Below, one piece after another: positions 1-8,263 of a stretch of DNA of 64,000 nucleotides. The DNA lies in contig NZ_VOBN01000001.1 in NCBI RefSeq assembly GCF_008370045.1, forward strand, positions 1,116,001-1,180,000, given 5' to 3'. The position numbers and the translations under genes were made by a program. Each line of letters opens with the position of its first letter. Position 1 is the first letter of the stretch. The DNA is from Pseudomonas sp. ANT_J12 (GTDB lineage: Bacteria; Pseudomonadota; Gammaproteobacteria; Pseudomonadales; Pseudomonadaceae). Below the pieces are notes generated by a model that made no database searches, was not told where the DNA came from, and saw only the letters and a program-made list of their open reading frames with translations.

Positions 1-545
1 CCCGTACCACCCTGGGCAACGCTCAACGCAGTAGTCAAAGCGCTGAGCGAGGTGATATCACTGTTAGCGCCTGACTTGGCTGCTCCAAGTGCAGTCCGCG
101 CTCCTGGGGCATCTGTCGCCCCGGTGCCGCCGCGGGCCACCGTCTGGATATCCAGAATGCCAAAATTGCTCTTCGCATCCGCGAGGGTGACGCCGCCGGT
201 ACCACCTTTGGTGATGGGCAGAACATCGTAGTTGCCGGTGGTTCCCAGTGCGGCGAGCTTCACGCCCCACTGAAGGTTGATGTTATTGAATGCGTCGGCC
301 AGCGCTTTGGGATAGCCCTGCACCGGCATGATCGCGTAAGCCGCGCCGCTCGCTGTCGGGCCTTTGTACGCCGGGATGATTGAAATCACCGTCGCACTTG
401 CGATGTTCCCGACTTCGTAAGTAAAACCGTCCGGGCCAATAAACGAGTCGCCAATCCTGCCGTTCGCGGCGAAATCCGCGTTGGTGCCGATGACAGTGGT
501 AGAGCCATTGGTCACGGCAACTGTTCCATTCCTGAGCCAGGGCAT
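1..545 (-). CDS. Phage tail fibre protein, N-terminal part (runs off window)
   Basis: Reading the minus strand from an ATG at 545 gives an open frame to the window edge, so the C-terminal end is missing. The first residues read MPWLRNGTVAVTNGS, followed by a region ending in 'VLPITKGGTGG' and 'VARGGTGATDAPGARTALG'. These GGTGAT-type repeats are typical of siphophage and myophage side-tail-fibre shafts. AAAAGGAAC lies about 9 bases before the ATG. It is the last gene of the late operon seen here and would contact the host surface. It is separated from the upstream gene by a terminator-like hairpin. The receptor-binding tip is not visible, so host specificity cannot be judged. Confidence 0.75.
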   Translation of the reverse strand, partial: MPWLRNGTVAVTNGSTTVIGTNADFAANGRIGDSFIGPDGFTYEVGNIASATVISIIPAYKGPTASGAAYAIMPVQGYPKALADAFNNINLQWGVKLAALGTTGNYDVLPITKGGTGGVTLADAKSNFGILDIQTVARGGTGATDAPGARTALGAAKSGANSDITSLSALTTALSVAQGGT

Positions 546-565
546 GGCATGTTCCTTTTTTGTCA

Positions 566-590
566 ATAAAAAACCCGCACATGGCGGGTT
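566..590 (-). terminator. Terminator-like hairpin between phage tail genes
   Basis: On the minus strand AACCCGC and GCGGGTT pair around a 5-base loop and are followed by a run of T. It follows the 608-1333 gene and precedes the tail fibre. Near-identical hairpins recur at 7143-7166 and 9009-9033, so they may act as attenuators inside the late operon. Confidence 0.6.
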
Positions 591-607
591 ATTGGTGGGA
601 GGTTTAA

Positions 608-1333
608 TCAAAGCGGGCGCATGGGCCTGGCTGCAAACGTGGTCCGGCCATTCTTCGCGGTTCCGCCCTCCGAGCTCACCAGCGCCCCCACGTACCCATT
701 CAACGTCGAACGCACTCCCGCGTGGAAACCGCACGGGGTTTCAAGGGTGGTGTTGCCGTTGTAGATCTTCCCGCCGAGCAAGGTTGAGGCGAGGAAGTAA
801 TCCTCATAGGCGCCCGTCCAAGCCATCTGGTAGCCGGACCAATACACCCCGGACTGTTCCTGCCCACGACTGTCGAGCGACCAGCCCTCATTGATGGGGA
901 AGCCAGTCATCACCAGCAAATTGTCCGCCCCGACAAATATCTGTTCGCCTGCGGCATTACGAAGCCGGAGGTCATACTGATTCGGAGGGGATGTTGAGCG
1001 AAAGGTCGCCACCAACCATTTACCACTGCAATCCGAGCTGTTGAACGGCGGCATCAGTTGCAGCCGAAAGTAGAAGCCCGTCCAGTTACCAGGGCCGCCG
1101 GTGTGCATAAGCGTGTGATACATGCCCTGATTCGTCGGATTGAGAAAAACGTGCGGAGCCTCCGTTGTCGTAATCGGCGCGGGGTAAGTAATAACGGCCT
1201 GAGTAATTGTCGTCGGCGCACCCGCGGGCTTCCCTATTGTGTAACTGCCGGAGGCGGCCACATTGAGGGCTCTGTTTTCGCTGTCGATCTGAAAAAAGTT
1301 CTGGCCGTTGCGCGATCTGAATCCGTAAGTCAT
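608..1333 (-). CDS. Hypothetical phage tail-tip associated protein
   Basis: A 241-residue protein beginning MTYGFRSRNGQNFFQIDSEN. I do not recognise a named domain. It is rich in aromatic, Gly and Ser residues with alternating hydrophobic stretches, suggesting a beta-rich structural protein, and has no signal peptide or membrane segment. It sits directly downstream of tail tip J and a 98-residue protein and before the tail fibre, where siphophages carry small tail-tip accessory proteins. Codon use resembles the neighbouring phage genes. A tail structural role is inferred from position only. Confidence 0.6.
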   Translation of the reverse strand: MTYGFRSRNGQNFFQIDSENRALNVAASGSYTIGKPAGAPTTITQAVITYPAPITTTEAPHVFLNPTNQGMYHTLMHTGGPGNWTGFYFRLQLMPPFNSSDCSGKWLVATFRSTSPPNQYDLRLRNAAGEQIFVGADNLLVMTGFPINEGWSLDSRGQEQSGVYWSGYQMAWTGAYEDYFLASTLLGGKIYNGNTTLETPCGFHAGVRSTLNGYVGALVSSEGGTAKNGRTTFAARPMRPL

Positions 1334-1341
1334 CGCCCCTC

Positions 1342-1638
1342 CTACTGATAGGTCAGAATAAATACGTTGAGCACTATCCCTTGGCCGCGCCGGACCCTGA
1401 GCTGACCTGTGGACCAGAACACCGCTGGCAGTGCGGCACCTTCACTTGCTTGACCTTGCAGCGTCACGCAGACAAATGACTGCGCGGTGATTTCCGGCAT
1501 GCTGATAAAGCTGGTGAAGTCACTGGTGATGGGTGGAACGGTGACTTGCTTCGTAACGATAGAGCGGACAGTCATCGTTGAAGTGTCGAGCGTTACCGCC
1601 CCCGCCGCGTTTCGGGTCCTCGCACCGTAATAAGCCAT
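1342..1638 (-). CDS. Small hypothetical phage tail protein
   Basis: A 98-residue protein, MAYYGARTRNAAGAVTLD onward, whose ATG overlaps the stop codon of the J gene (TAATG), so the two are probably translationally coupled. No family was recognised. It is short, beta-prone and lacks a signal peptide. The next gene starts only 8 bases after its stop, which supports one transcript running from J to the 241-residue protein. A tail-tip or fibre accessory function is the most that context allows. Confidence 0.6.
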   Translation of the reverse strand: MAYYGARTRNAAGAVTLDTSTMTVRSIVTKQVTVPPITSDFTSFISMPEITAQSFVCVTLQGQASEGAALPAVFWSTGQLRVRRGQGIVLNVFILTYQ

Positions 1639-4600
1639 TACCCGATCTTCCCGAATGCAGCACGTTCTACGCTGTTTACGTCGTAGGCGAACATGCCGTA
1701 GTTGTTGAGCATTATCGAGCCGTCCGCCGTTTGACCGCGAAGCGTCAGGGTGCCGGCCGGAATGTTGATTTCCAGCAATGGCAGGCCCTGTGAGTTCAGC
1801 GCTGCGGAGCGGAGCGTCATCCCCAGAATCAGCTCCTGAATGAACGCGGTGCTGATGATTGCGGTGTTGATGAACACCTGGCCACCCTGCACCACGAACG
1901 GCGCAATCATCTGGCCGCTGACCTCATCCAGAATCGCGAAGCGCTGGGCGAACGCCAAAATCTGTGACTCCTGCGTCTGCCCCTCCACCCCGATGGCCAA
2001 CGCTGCCATCACCGTGCGACCGCCAACCGTGGTCGAGGTCTTGATCGTGGTGGTCGCCGCCAGTTTGCCATTCAGGCCCGACACGACCGTAGTGGCCGTC
2101 TCGGCTTTGGCGCTGGCGTTGTTGGCCGTGGCGGTGACGCTGTCGATCTTCTGCGCTGTGGCTTCTTTGTCCGTCGCCACCGCCGTTTCAAGCGTCGTTA
2201 GGTTGGCCTTATTCTCTTTCACCGCCACATCGATTGTGGTGATGCGCGTCGCCGACGCCAGGTTTTCCTCTGCTCTCACCTTGTCGTTGGTGACGATGCT
2301 CGCGGTGCTTTGGTAAGCCTTCAGAGCTTCGTTCATCGCCCCGGTCCCATCGTCCTCGCGCCATGCCGCTTGCAGCGCCTGGACGGTCGAAGCCTGAGCC
2401 GTGACCTTTCCGTCAATAGTGTCGATTTGGGTGGAGTGCTGCTGGATCTGCAAGGCCATGGCGTTGGTGGTTTCCGCAATGGTGCCCATGTCGTACCAGA
2501 ACTCAGCGTTCGGAGGCGTCATCCCGGCCGGCACCGCCTTCACTGCCGAGAACAGCCGACCATCCAGGCGAACCACTTCCCCCTTCACGTAAGGCTTCAG
2601 CGGGTCGTAAACCATGGCATCCGTGATATCGCTGATCAGCTCCTCCAGTTGCTGTTTGACTGCTTCGATCCGTCCGTTGACCGAATCTTCACCGTCGCCA
2701 GAGATCTTGCCGATTTCCTCGAGCAGTTGCTGCCCCAGGGCGGACGCCTGGATTTTGCCAAGGAAGTACTGCTCGTATTCCGACTGGTCGATACTCACCT
2801 GTCCATTGACCCCATTAACCGCTGGAAACCATGGCCCGACGTTACCGGTGCGATCCACAAGCCGTGCCCAGAAAAACAGGCTGGTCCCAGGCACCACGTT
2901 TTGCATCTCATGGTTTGCCTGAGGGTAGGCAAAGTCGGCCAGCTTCACGGCGGTAGCCAGGTCATTGGTCTTGTTGTTCCAGATCTCCGTGCGCTGCGTG
3001 TCCTCCGCGCCGGGCGGGAAACCCCACTCAAGGCCTATGCCGTAAATCTTGCTGGTAGTGCGCAGGAAGGCAACCGCCGGCGGCAGACCGGCTTTGCCCG
3101 CCAAGTCAGTCAGAATCGAGTTTGTCGGAATGGACGAGACGTTCATCGCGCTGACGGCCCGCACGCGGGCCAGGTACTGGCCGGAATAGATCCCACGCAC
3201 GTCCGCCACCAGCTCGCCTGTACGCGGCACCTTGATCCACTCCCGGGCGCCCCAGCGCCATTCAACGTCATAACCCACCGCACCTGGCGCCGCATCCCAG
3301 GCGATGGTCATGCTGGTGACAGCGATGCCTTGCTCAATCACGACGTTCTGGCTGATCAGCACTCGCGCGGGAGCTGCTTGTGTGCCAATGGGAATACCAC
3401 TGATCGGTCGTGGATCTACCACCGCGCCGAAATCGATCGCGTTGAATTTGCTCGGCTCATGCTGAATCATTTCGAGCTGGAACTGGTGCCACTCGGGACG
3501 CGTCACGTTGCGGACATAAAACTGCATCAGCTTCAGGTCGTCGTAATCGAGCGCCCACCCGCATTCAGCCTGCGGCACCTCGCTGTAATCCGCCATAACA
3601 GTGATCGATCGACCCACCACCGACTTGACCACGCGGGCTTCGGACTTGCCGCTAGGTAGGTTGACGAACAAGCGGGCGCCGGCGGGCACAGCCGTGTCGC
3701 GGTCCAGGGTGATGACCCGGCCGGCAACTTCAGAGATGCGACCACCATTGGCCCGCCCAGCCAAGGCGGGGTCAGCGATCGCGATAACCTGCCCAGGCTT
3801 TGGAATTTGCCCATCGAGCCCCACGCGCATTGTCGCGCCTCGGGTTTGTAACTGCTCAGTCAGCAGCGCCCATTGCCCGGCGCGCTGCGCCTGTCCTAGC
3901 GACGTGCAGCCGATGGCGTCAATAGCGAGCTCGCGCACCATGCCAAACTCCGCCATGGCATCGTCATCAAACACCGGTTCCTTGTCTGTGTCGAACCCCT
4001 GATCCGGATTGTCCCAGCCGACCATAGCCAAGGTGTGGCGATCCCGCTCCCGGGTGCCCTCGTATTTGATTTCACCGTTGTTTAGGATCTGCGAAGGGCT
4101 ATAGGTGTAAACCGGATCACCCGGCATGTCGGCGTTGACGACGATCTGGCTACCGTCCCAATAGGCCATGCCGTGGAAGATCGAGGCCAAATCCTGCAGT
4201 ACTGCGTAGGCCTCGGCCTGCTTTTGGAAATAGAGGTTGCAGGTGAAGCGCGGCTGCTGTCCGCCTTTGCCGTCCGGCACCATCTGGTCGCAATACTGGC
4301 CGATGCGGTAAAGCGACCAGCGATCAACCATGGTCGCATCGATGCGTTCGCCGAGGCCGTAATACGGATGCAGCACCAGGTCGTAAAAGATCCAGGCGGG
4401 GTTGTTGGTGTAGGCCTCTTGGAAGGTGCCATCCCAAACCCCGTTACTGGTACCGGCACCGCTGGTGCGATAAGTCCTGGTCACGGAATCATAGTTGGCC
4501 GGCACACGAATAGTGCGGCCACGCATCAGTGCCGCGACCTTGGCGATATCGCCGCCGAACTGTTGGGCGTCGTACTCAAGGCAGCCCACGGCGGTCAGCG

Positions 4601-4934
4601 GGTATTCTTGATCGCTGTCGACCACCTCGGCAATGGCCTCGACCAGCATGCCGTCCTGCACCAGCGAACTGTTCGCCTCTGGCGTCAGGCGGCGCACCCG
4701 GACGGTCCAGCGACTGCCGGCGGGCAATTCGATCCGGTGGGAGCGCTCGTATTTGGTGACGTTCTTGCGGTCAACGAAAGAACTCAGGACCTGCAGATAC
4801 GGACCGTTATCGGTCGAAACTTCAACGGAGTACTCGATCCGCACACCATTCAAGTTGCCGCTGGTGTCCTGGCGTTGCAGCTGCGGCCATCTGATCTGCC
4901 GCGAATGCTGCCTGGGCTTCGGCATTCGCCCCAA
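1638..4934 (-). CDS. Lambda gpJ-like tail tip / host specificity protein, 5'-truncated
   Basis: The frame encodes about 1,080 residues recognisable as the tail-tip protein of lambda-like phages. An early segment contains 'KYERSHRIELPAGSRWTVRV' and 'GRTIRVPANYD', the familiar start of the conserved J core. Fibronectin-III-like repeats follow at roughly residues 520-720, and a C-terminal coiled/DUF1983-like region covers about 750-1,098. J proteins normally have some 100-200 residues before this core; those are absent. The first ~16 codons overlap the tape-measure frame and are not J sequence. J homology begins near 4890, inside the tape-measure reading frame, so no proper start codon or ribosome site is present. 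A functional tail tip is unlikely. Confidence 0.75.
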   Translation of the reverse strand: MGRMPKPRQHSRQIRWPQLQRQDTSGNLNGVRIEYSVEVSTDNGPYLQVLSSFVDRKNVTKYERSHRIELPAGSRWTVRVRRLTPEANSSLVQDGMLVEAIAEVVDSDQEYPLTAVGCLEYDAQQFGGDIAKVAALMRGRTIRVPANYDSVTRTYRTSGAGTSNGVWDGTFQEAYTNNPAWIFYDLVLHPYYGLGERIDATMVDRWSLYRIGQYCDQMVPDGKGGQQPRFTCNLYFQKQAEAYAVLQDLASIFHGMAYWDGSQIVVNADMPGDPVYTYSPSQILNNGEIKYEGTRERDRHTLAMVGWDNPDQGFDTDKEPVFDDDAMAEFGMVRELAIDAIGCTSLGQAQRAGQWALLTEQLQTRGATMRVGLDGQIPKPGQVIAIADPALAGRANGGRISEVAGRVITLDRDTAVPAGARLFVNLPSGKSEARVVKSVVGRSITVMADYSEVPQAECGWALDYDDLKLMQFYVRNVTRPEWHQFQLEMIQHEPSKFNAIDFGAVVDPRPISGIPIGTQAAPARVLISQNVVIEQGIAVTSMTIAWDAAPGAVGYDVEWRWGAREWIKVPRTGELVADVRGIYSGQYLARVRAVSAMNVSSIPTNSILTDLAGKAGLPPAVAFLRTTSKIYGIGLEWGFPPGAEDTQRTEIWNNKTNDLATAVKLADFAYPQANHEMQNVVPGTSLFFWARLVDRTGNVGPWFPAVNGVNGQVSIDQSEYEQYFLGKIQASALGQQLLEEIGKISGDGEDSVNGRIEAVKQQLEELISDITDAMVYDPLKPYVKGEVVRLDGRLFSAVKAVPAGMTPPNAEFWYDMGTIAETTNAMALQIQQHSTQIDTIDGKVTAQASTVQALQAAWREDDGTGAMNEALKAYQSTASIVTNDKVRAEENLASATRITTIDVAVKENKANLTTLETAVATDKEATAQKIDSVTATANNASAKAETATTVVSGLNGKLAATTTIKTSTTVGGRTVMAALAIGVEGQTQESQILAFAQRFAILDEVSGQMIAPFVVQGGQVFINTAIISTAFIQELILGMTLRSAALNSQGLPLLEINIPAGTLTLRGQTADGSIMLNNYGMFAYDVNSVERAAFGKIG

Positions 4935-7125
4935 ACAGATCTCGAGTCTCGATCAGCTTGGCAATGTATTTTTCCCAATCAGCGATTTGCCCCTTGGTCT
5001 GCCCGCCGGCCATAGACTGGACGTCGGCCAACCCTTTCGCGCTCGCCGTGGCAGCTCTTGAGGACGCATTCACCCCATCAAGTTTGGTGGAGTAGCTTTC
5101 GGCCTCTTTAGAGCTAGCAGAGTAACCGGCTGATATCTCGGTCAACTGCTTGATTACGGTTGGATGGAGCTGGACGCTTTCCTTTGCCCACTCGGTGACA
5201 CTATCAAGTGAGCGAGTACCTGCGCCCACCTCGTCAAGCATACGATTGAGTTGCTTTTGATATTCAGATCGGCCTTCCGCCAGCCCGTTGAGGGTGGTGC
5301 GGGTTTTGATAGCGTATTCGTTGAGATCGCCGGCGGCGGCGTTCAACGCCTCTTTTCGACCTTTCTCCCAACTATCCACTTGATATCGCTGTTGCTCGAC
5401 ACTGAGCTCTTTGTACTTCTGAATAGACTGGTCAAGCGTGGCGTTATGATCAATGAGCGATTTACTTGCTTTATCCGCAGAGCCACCGAAGTCGATGAAT
5501 GAAGCAGCAACCAGTGCTGTCATCGCGATCATGCCGACCGGTCCAGTGAGAAGCCCCATCAGACCGGCGCCAGCGGTAGTTAACGCCCCAACTGATCGGC
5601 TGGTTACAGTGGCAGCTGCTGTCGCGCGCTCTGCTGCTTTCACGGCAGCGGCCGCCGCCAGGGTTGTTTCTGCATAACCCGCGGCGGCGGCACTGCGTAG
5701 CGCGTAACCTGCTTGGATTTCCGCCGACGTAGCGGCGTTGGTTGCTGCAAGTCCGACTTCAGCGGCCTGGATCTGCTTGATGATGGCGACTTCATCGAGG
5801 CGAGCGATCGCCATCCTGTTGCGAGCAGCTGCGCGACCTTGCTCAGTTATCTGTGCAGCCAACCGTTGTTCTTCTAAAACCCTTTCCGCTGCAAGCGTCG
5901 CCTGAACGCTTTTTAGATTGTTGATTTCCGATTGCTGGCGAAGCCTGTCTGCGGCGACTTTTTGTTCAGCAGACAAAATTTCAAGATTGGCCCGCTCAAG
6001 GAGCGCTTTCGCGTCTATCTGTCTCGCCTGAGTGGTTGCAAGTGTCTGCCTGGCCGTGGCGGCATCTGCCTCCACGCTCTTCCAAGTCGCTGCTGCGCCA
6101 TACGCTAGTGCACCGGCGTGTTGAATCGACGCCTTAGTTGCAGCGGCAAATCCTACTGCGGCCTGGCCAGCGGATAGTGCAAGACGAGAACCGATAATGT
6201 AGGCAAGCGTCTCGGCCGCACTCGATACCCGCTCGAAGGTTTTCGAGGTTGCCGCGAAATCTTTCGTCAAACCATCAATCGACTTCGAGACTTTGACGAT
6301 ATTTGCCGAGATTGCCGCACTGATCCCGCTCGCCTGGTCCATCCTGCCGATGAACTGAGTGAGCGAGTTACCTGTGGCCGTAATGCTGTTGCCGATCGTC
6401 ACCGCCGTTTTACCGAAAAGGCTTGATACAGCACCCTCTTGGGCTTGCAACGCCTTAACGACAGAATCAGCTGTGAGCTTTCCTTCAGCGCCGAGCGCGC
6501 GCAGTTCACCAACCGTCTTGCCCATGCCCGCTGCAATTGCCTGTGCTAGCGCAGGAGCTTGCTCCATGACACTGTTGAGTTCTTCGCCGCGTAGCACGCC
6601 AGAGGCAAATGCTTGCCCAAGCTGGACAAGCGCAGCGTTGGCCGAAGCAGCAGATGCACCGGAAATCGCCAGCGTCTTACTGATAGTGCCCACTACACCC
6701 GCGACGCCTTCGCCGGTCAGTTTCAGTTCTCGCTGATTTGTCGCAATCCGCTGATAAAGCTCAGCAGTGGCATTCAAAGGCTGGTAAGCGCTCTGGGCTA
6801 TAGAAAAAACTGCATTTTGTGCCGTCGCGAGCTCAGCAGAGCTCTCGGTAACCAGCTTCAATCGGCTGGTCAACTGCGTATACGCCTCGGACGCGCTGTA
6901 AATTGCGCTCAAGCTAAAAGCTGATGCCAGAGGCCCCGCCAGGCTTGCGGCAGCGCCTGAAAGGGAAACAAACTGGCCTTGAAGGGCGCTAACTCTGGCA
7001 GATGCAGCATCAGCCGCGGCGCCAGTGCGAGTAACGGACTGCGACGCGCGATCCATGTTCTGCTGGAATCCGCCGATCCGTGCAATAAGATCCAGCGTCA
7101 ATGTACCGAGCGATCTTGACGCCAT
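4822..7125 (-). CDS. Phage tail tape measure protein, 3'-truncated by fusion to J
   Basis: The 767-residue frame starts MASRSLGTLTLDLIARIGGF after GGAG. Residues ~60-230 match the tape-measure N-terminal family of lambda-like phages ('YQRIATNQRELKL', 'FASGVLRGEELNSVMEQAP'). Long Ala-rich coiled-coil stretches follow (330-480), then a hydrophobic segment near 510-550, as expected for the protein that sets tail length. The normal C-terminus is missing: family sequence stops around 4890 ('AEAQAAFAADQ'), then ~20 unrelated residues are read from the J gene in another frame. The usual downstream genes M, L, K and I are absent, so the deletion removed several kilobases and the tail is almost certainly non-functional. 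Confidence 0.8.
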   Translation of the reverse strand: MASRSLGTLTLDLIARIGGFQQNMDRASQSVTRTGAAADAASARVSALQGQFVSLSGAAASLAGPLASAFSLSAIYSASEAYTQLTSRLKLVTESSAELATAQNAVFSIAQSAYQPLNATAELYQRIATNQRELKLTGEGVAGVVGTISKTLAISGASAASANAALVQLGQAFASGVLRGEELNSVMEQAPALAQAIAAGMGKTVGELRALGAEGKLTADSVVKALQAQEGAVSSLFGKTAVTIGNSITATGNSLTQFIGRMDQASGISAAISANIVKVSKSIDGLTKDFAATSKTFERVSSAAETLAYIIGSRLALSAGQAAVGFAAATKASIQHAGALAYGAAATWKSVEADAATARQTLATTQARQIDAKALLERANLEILSAEQKVAADRLRQQSEINNLKSVQATLAAERVLEEQRLAAQITEQGRAAARNRMAIARLDEVAIIKQIQAAEVGLAATNAATSAEIQAGYALRSAAAAGYAETTLAAAAAVKAAERATAAATVTSRSVGALTTAGAGLMGLLTGPVGMIAMTALVAASFIDFGGSADKASKSLIDHNATLDQSIQKYKELSVEQQRYQVDSWEKGRKEALNAAAGDLNEYAIKTRTTLNGLAEGRSEYQKQLNRMLDEVGAGTRSLDSVTEWAKESVQLHPTVIKQLTEISAGYSASSKEAESYSTKLDGVNASSRAATASAKGLADVQSMAGGQTKGQIADWEKYIAKLIETRDLFGANAEAQAAFAADQMAAAATPGHQRQLEWCADRVLR

Positions 7126-7142
7126 TTACTTTTCTCCGGGCG

Positions 7143-7166
7143 AAAAAAACCCGCTAAATGCGGGTT
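7143..7166 (-). terminator. Terminator-like hairpin before tape measure gene
   Basis: On the minus strand AACCCGC ATTTA GCGGGTT is followed by seven T. It lies between the small secreted-protein gene and the tape measure, so it would end or attenuate transcription of the small gene. Confidence 0.6.
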
Positions 7167-7178
7167 CTTTGTTCTCAT

Positions 7179-7583
7179 CTATTGAGAAATTAGTAGCTCA
7201 GTTTTTAGAGCGCTACTTGATCTCTCATAACGAATTTTGCTGATTGGATCAAACTTTCCAAAGTACACAACCCAATCCGTATACACGGCCTTTAGTGCGG
7301 TTTTCACTGCCTCGTTTTTGGCCGCCTTAATCGCCGGCGGCAGGTCAGTCCTTGCTTTTTCTGAATAGTCGGTCAAGCACTTCATCAACTTATCACCCAG
7401 CGCTGTTTGCTTTGGCGACCGATACCTTACAGCGGCTTGGTAGTTGCCATTGTCGAGCTCACAAACAAAGGAGGCGTGGCGTAAAAGCTCGTCGTATTCC
7501 TTTACTGGGTCCTTCGCTCCAGCCTCAACGCCGAAAATAACAAAGGAAGAAAGCAAGACAGCATTAACGAATGTTTTTTTCAT
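7179..7583 (-). CDS. Small secreted protein, probable phage moron
   Basis: The start is placed at the ATG at 7583, preceded by AGGGAG, giving 134 residues beginning MKKTFVNAVLLSSFVIFG. This is a clear Sec signal peptide with likely cleavage near residue 20-23 (VEAGAKD). The mature part is charged, has two Cys (in FVCELDN and MKCLTDY) that could form a disulfide, and contains no recognised domain. It interrupts the usual order between the tail chaperone T and the tape measure, and is followed by its own terminator hairpin. That arrangement fits an independently acquired 'moron' that may alter the lysogen's envelope. The function is unknown. Confidence 0.6.
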   Translation of the reverse strand: MKKTFVNAVLLSSFVIFGVEAGAKDPVKEYDELLRHASFVCELDNGNYQAAVRYRSPKQTALGDKLMKCLTDYSEKARTDLPPAIKAAKNEAVKTALKAVYTDWVVYFGKFDPISKIRYERSSSALKTELLISQ

Positions 7584-7634
7584 TAGAAAACTCCCTGTAG
7601 GAGCAAGGCAATCTACCACCATCCATGGCGATGA

Positions 7635-7922
7635 TCACTTCCACTCCTCGATGGCCTGCTCCATGTCGATCGGCTGCCGCTCGGCGTTAGGCATGAAATC
7701 TAACAGGTCGGCTTTGCCACCGGCACCGCGATTCACCTGCTGCGCGATGATCGCGGCGGCCAGATCCAGGCGACGACCAAGGTTCAGCGTTCCGTACTTA
7801 TCCCGATAGGCAGACCAGGCCAACACCTCCGCATAGCTGATGTTGGCCTTCGCTTCAGCAATGGTGCACCCGCCGATTCCGTTGAGCACCAACTCATGCA
7901 TCAACTCATCGGCGGGGGTCAG
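7635..7922 (-). CDS. Tail assembly protein T region, made as G-T frameshift product
   Basis: This frame lies -1 relative to the upstream chaperone G. Read from the slip site it encodes ~95 residues including 'GGCTIAEAKANISYAEVLAW', resembling the T portion of lambda G-T proteins (DUF4035-type). The first in-frame ATG (7901) has no convincing ribosome site, and the frame is open back to the slippery heptamer, so expression as a ~206-residue G-T fusion is more likely than independent initiation. G-T loads onto the tape measure during tail assembly. The tape measure lies downstream, beyond the small moron gene, as expected. Confidence 0.65.
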   Translation of the reverse strand: MTPADELMHELVLNGIGGCTIAEAKANISYAEVLAWSAYRDKYGTLNLGRRLDLAAAIIAQQVNRGAGGKADLLDFMPNAERQPIDMEQAIEEWK

Positions 7923-8254
7923 TTTTTTGCGGAACTGTTGACCTCGTTCACGGCCTGCAACATCAACACGCCAAGATTCGGGTCAAGATTAACCGCGTCA
8001 TCGAAGGGCAGTTCTTCTTCGCCCTCGGCGCCCAGGCAGATGCTGGCAGCCAGGTAACGGGCATTCCGGAACTTGTCCGCATCGCCGCCGTTGAACATCT
8101 GCTCCATCACACCGAAGGCGTGTCGGCGTACGTGAACCTTGAACTTGTCGGTCACCACCTTGCCTTTTTCGTCGAGATGCTTCCACTCGATATCCTTGAC
8201 CACCAGGGCGCCAGAGATGACGCCCCCTTTTTTCTTCAATTGAGCGAGATTCAT
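7919..8254 (-). CDS. Phage tail assembly chaperone (gpG-like)
   Basis: A 111-residue protein starting MNLAQLKKKGGVISGALVVK and ending SSAKN, immediately after the tail tube gene. Size, position and the frameshift at its end identify it as the lambda gpG equivalent: a cytoplasmic chaperone that, with its frameshifted G-T form, coats the tape measure before tube polymerisation. The terminal codons GCA AAA AAC TGA contain the slippery site. GGGG lies upstream of the ATG. The gene looks intact. Confidence 0.7.
   Translation of the reverse strand: MNLAQLKKKGGVISGALVVKDIEWKHLDEKGKVVTDKFKVHVRRHAFGVMEQMFNGGDADKFRNARYLAASICLGAEGEEELPFDDAVNLDPNLGVLMLQAVNEVNSSAKN
7922..7928 (-). promoter_or_regulatory. 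Putative -1 programmed frameshift site (A AAA AAC)
   Basis: On the minus strand the heptamer A AAA AAC sits in the zero frame of gene G immediately before its TGA stop. A -1 slip enters the T frame without meeting a stop for 95 codons. The A-AAA-AAC type is a known efficient slippery sequence; lambda itself uses GGGAAAG at the same place. I did not find an obvious downstream pseudoknot by eye. Confidence 0.65.
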
Positions 8255-8263
8255 CGAGCCCCC

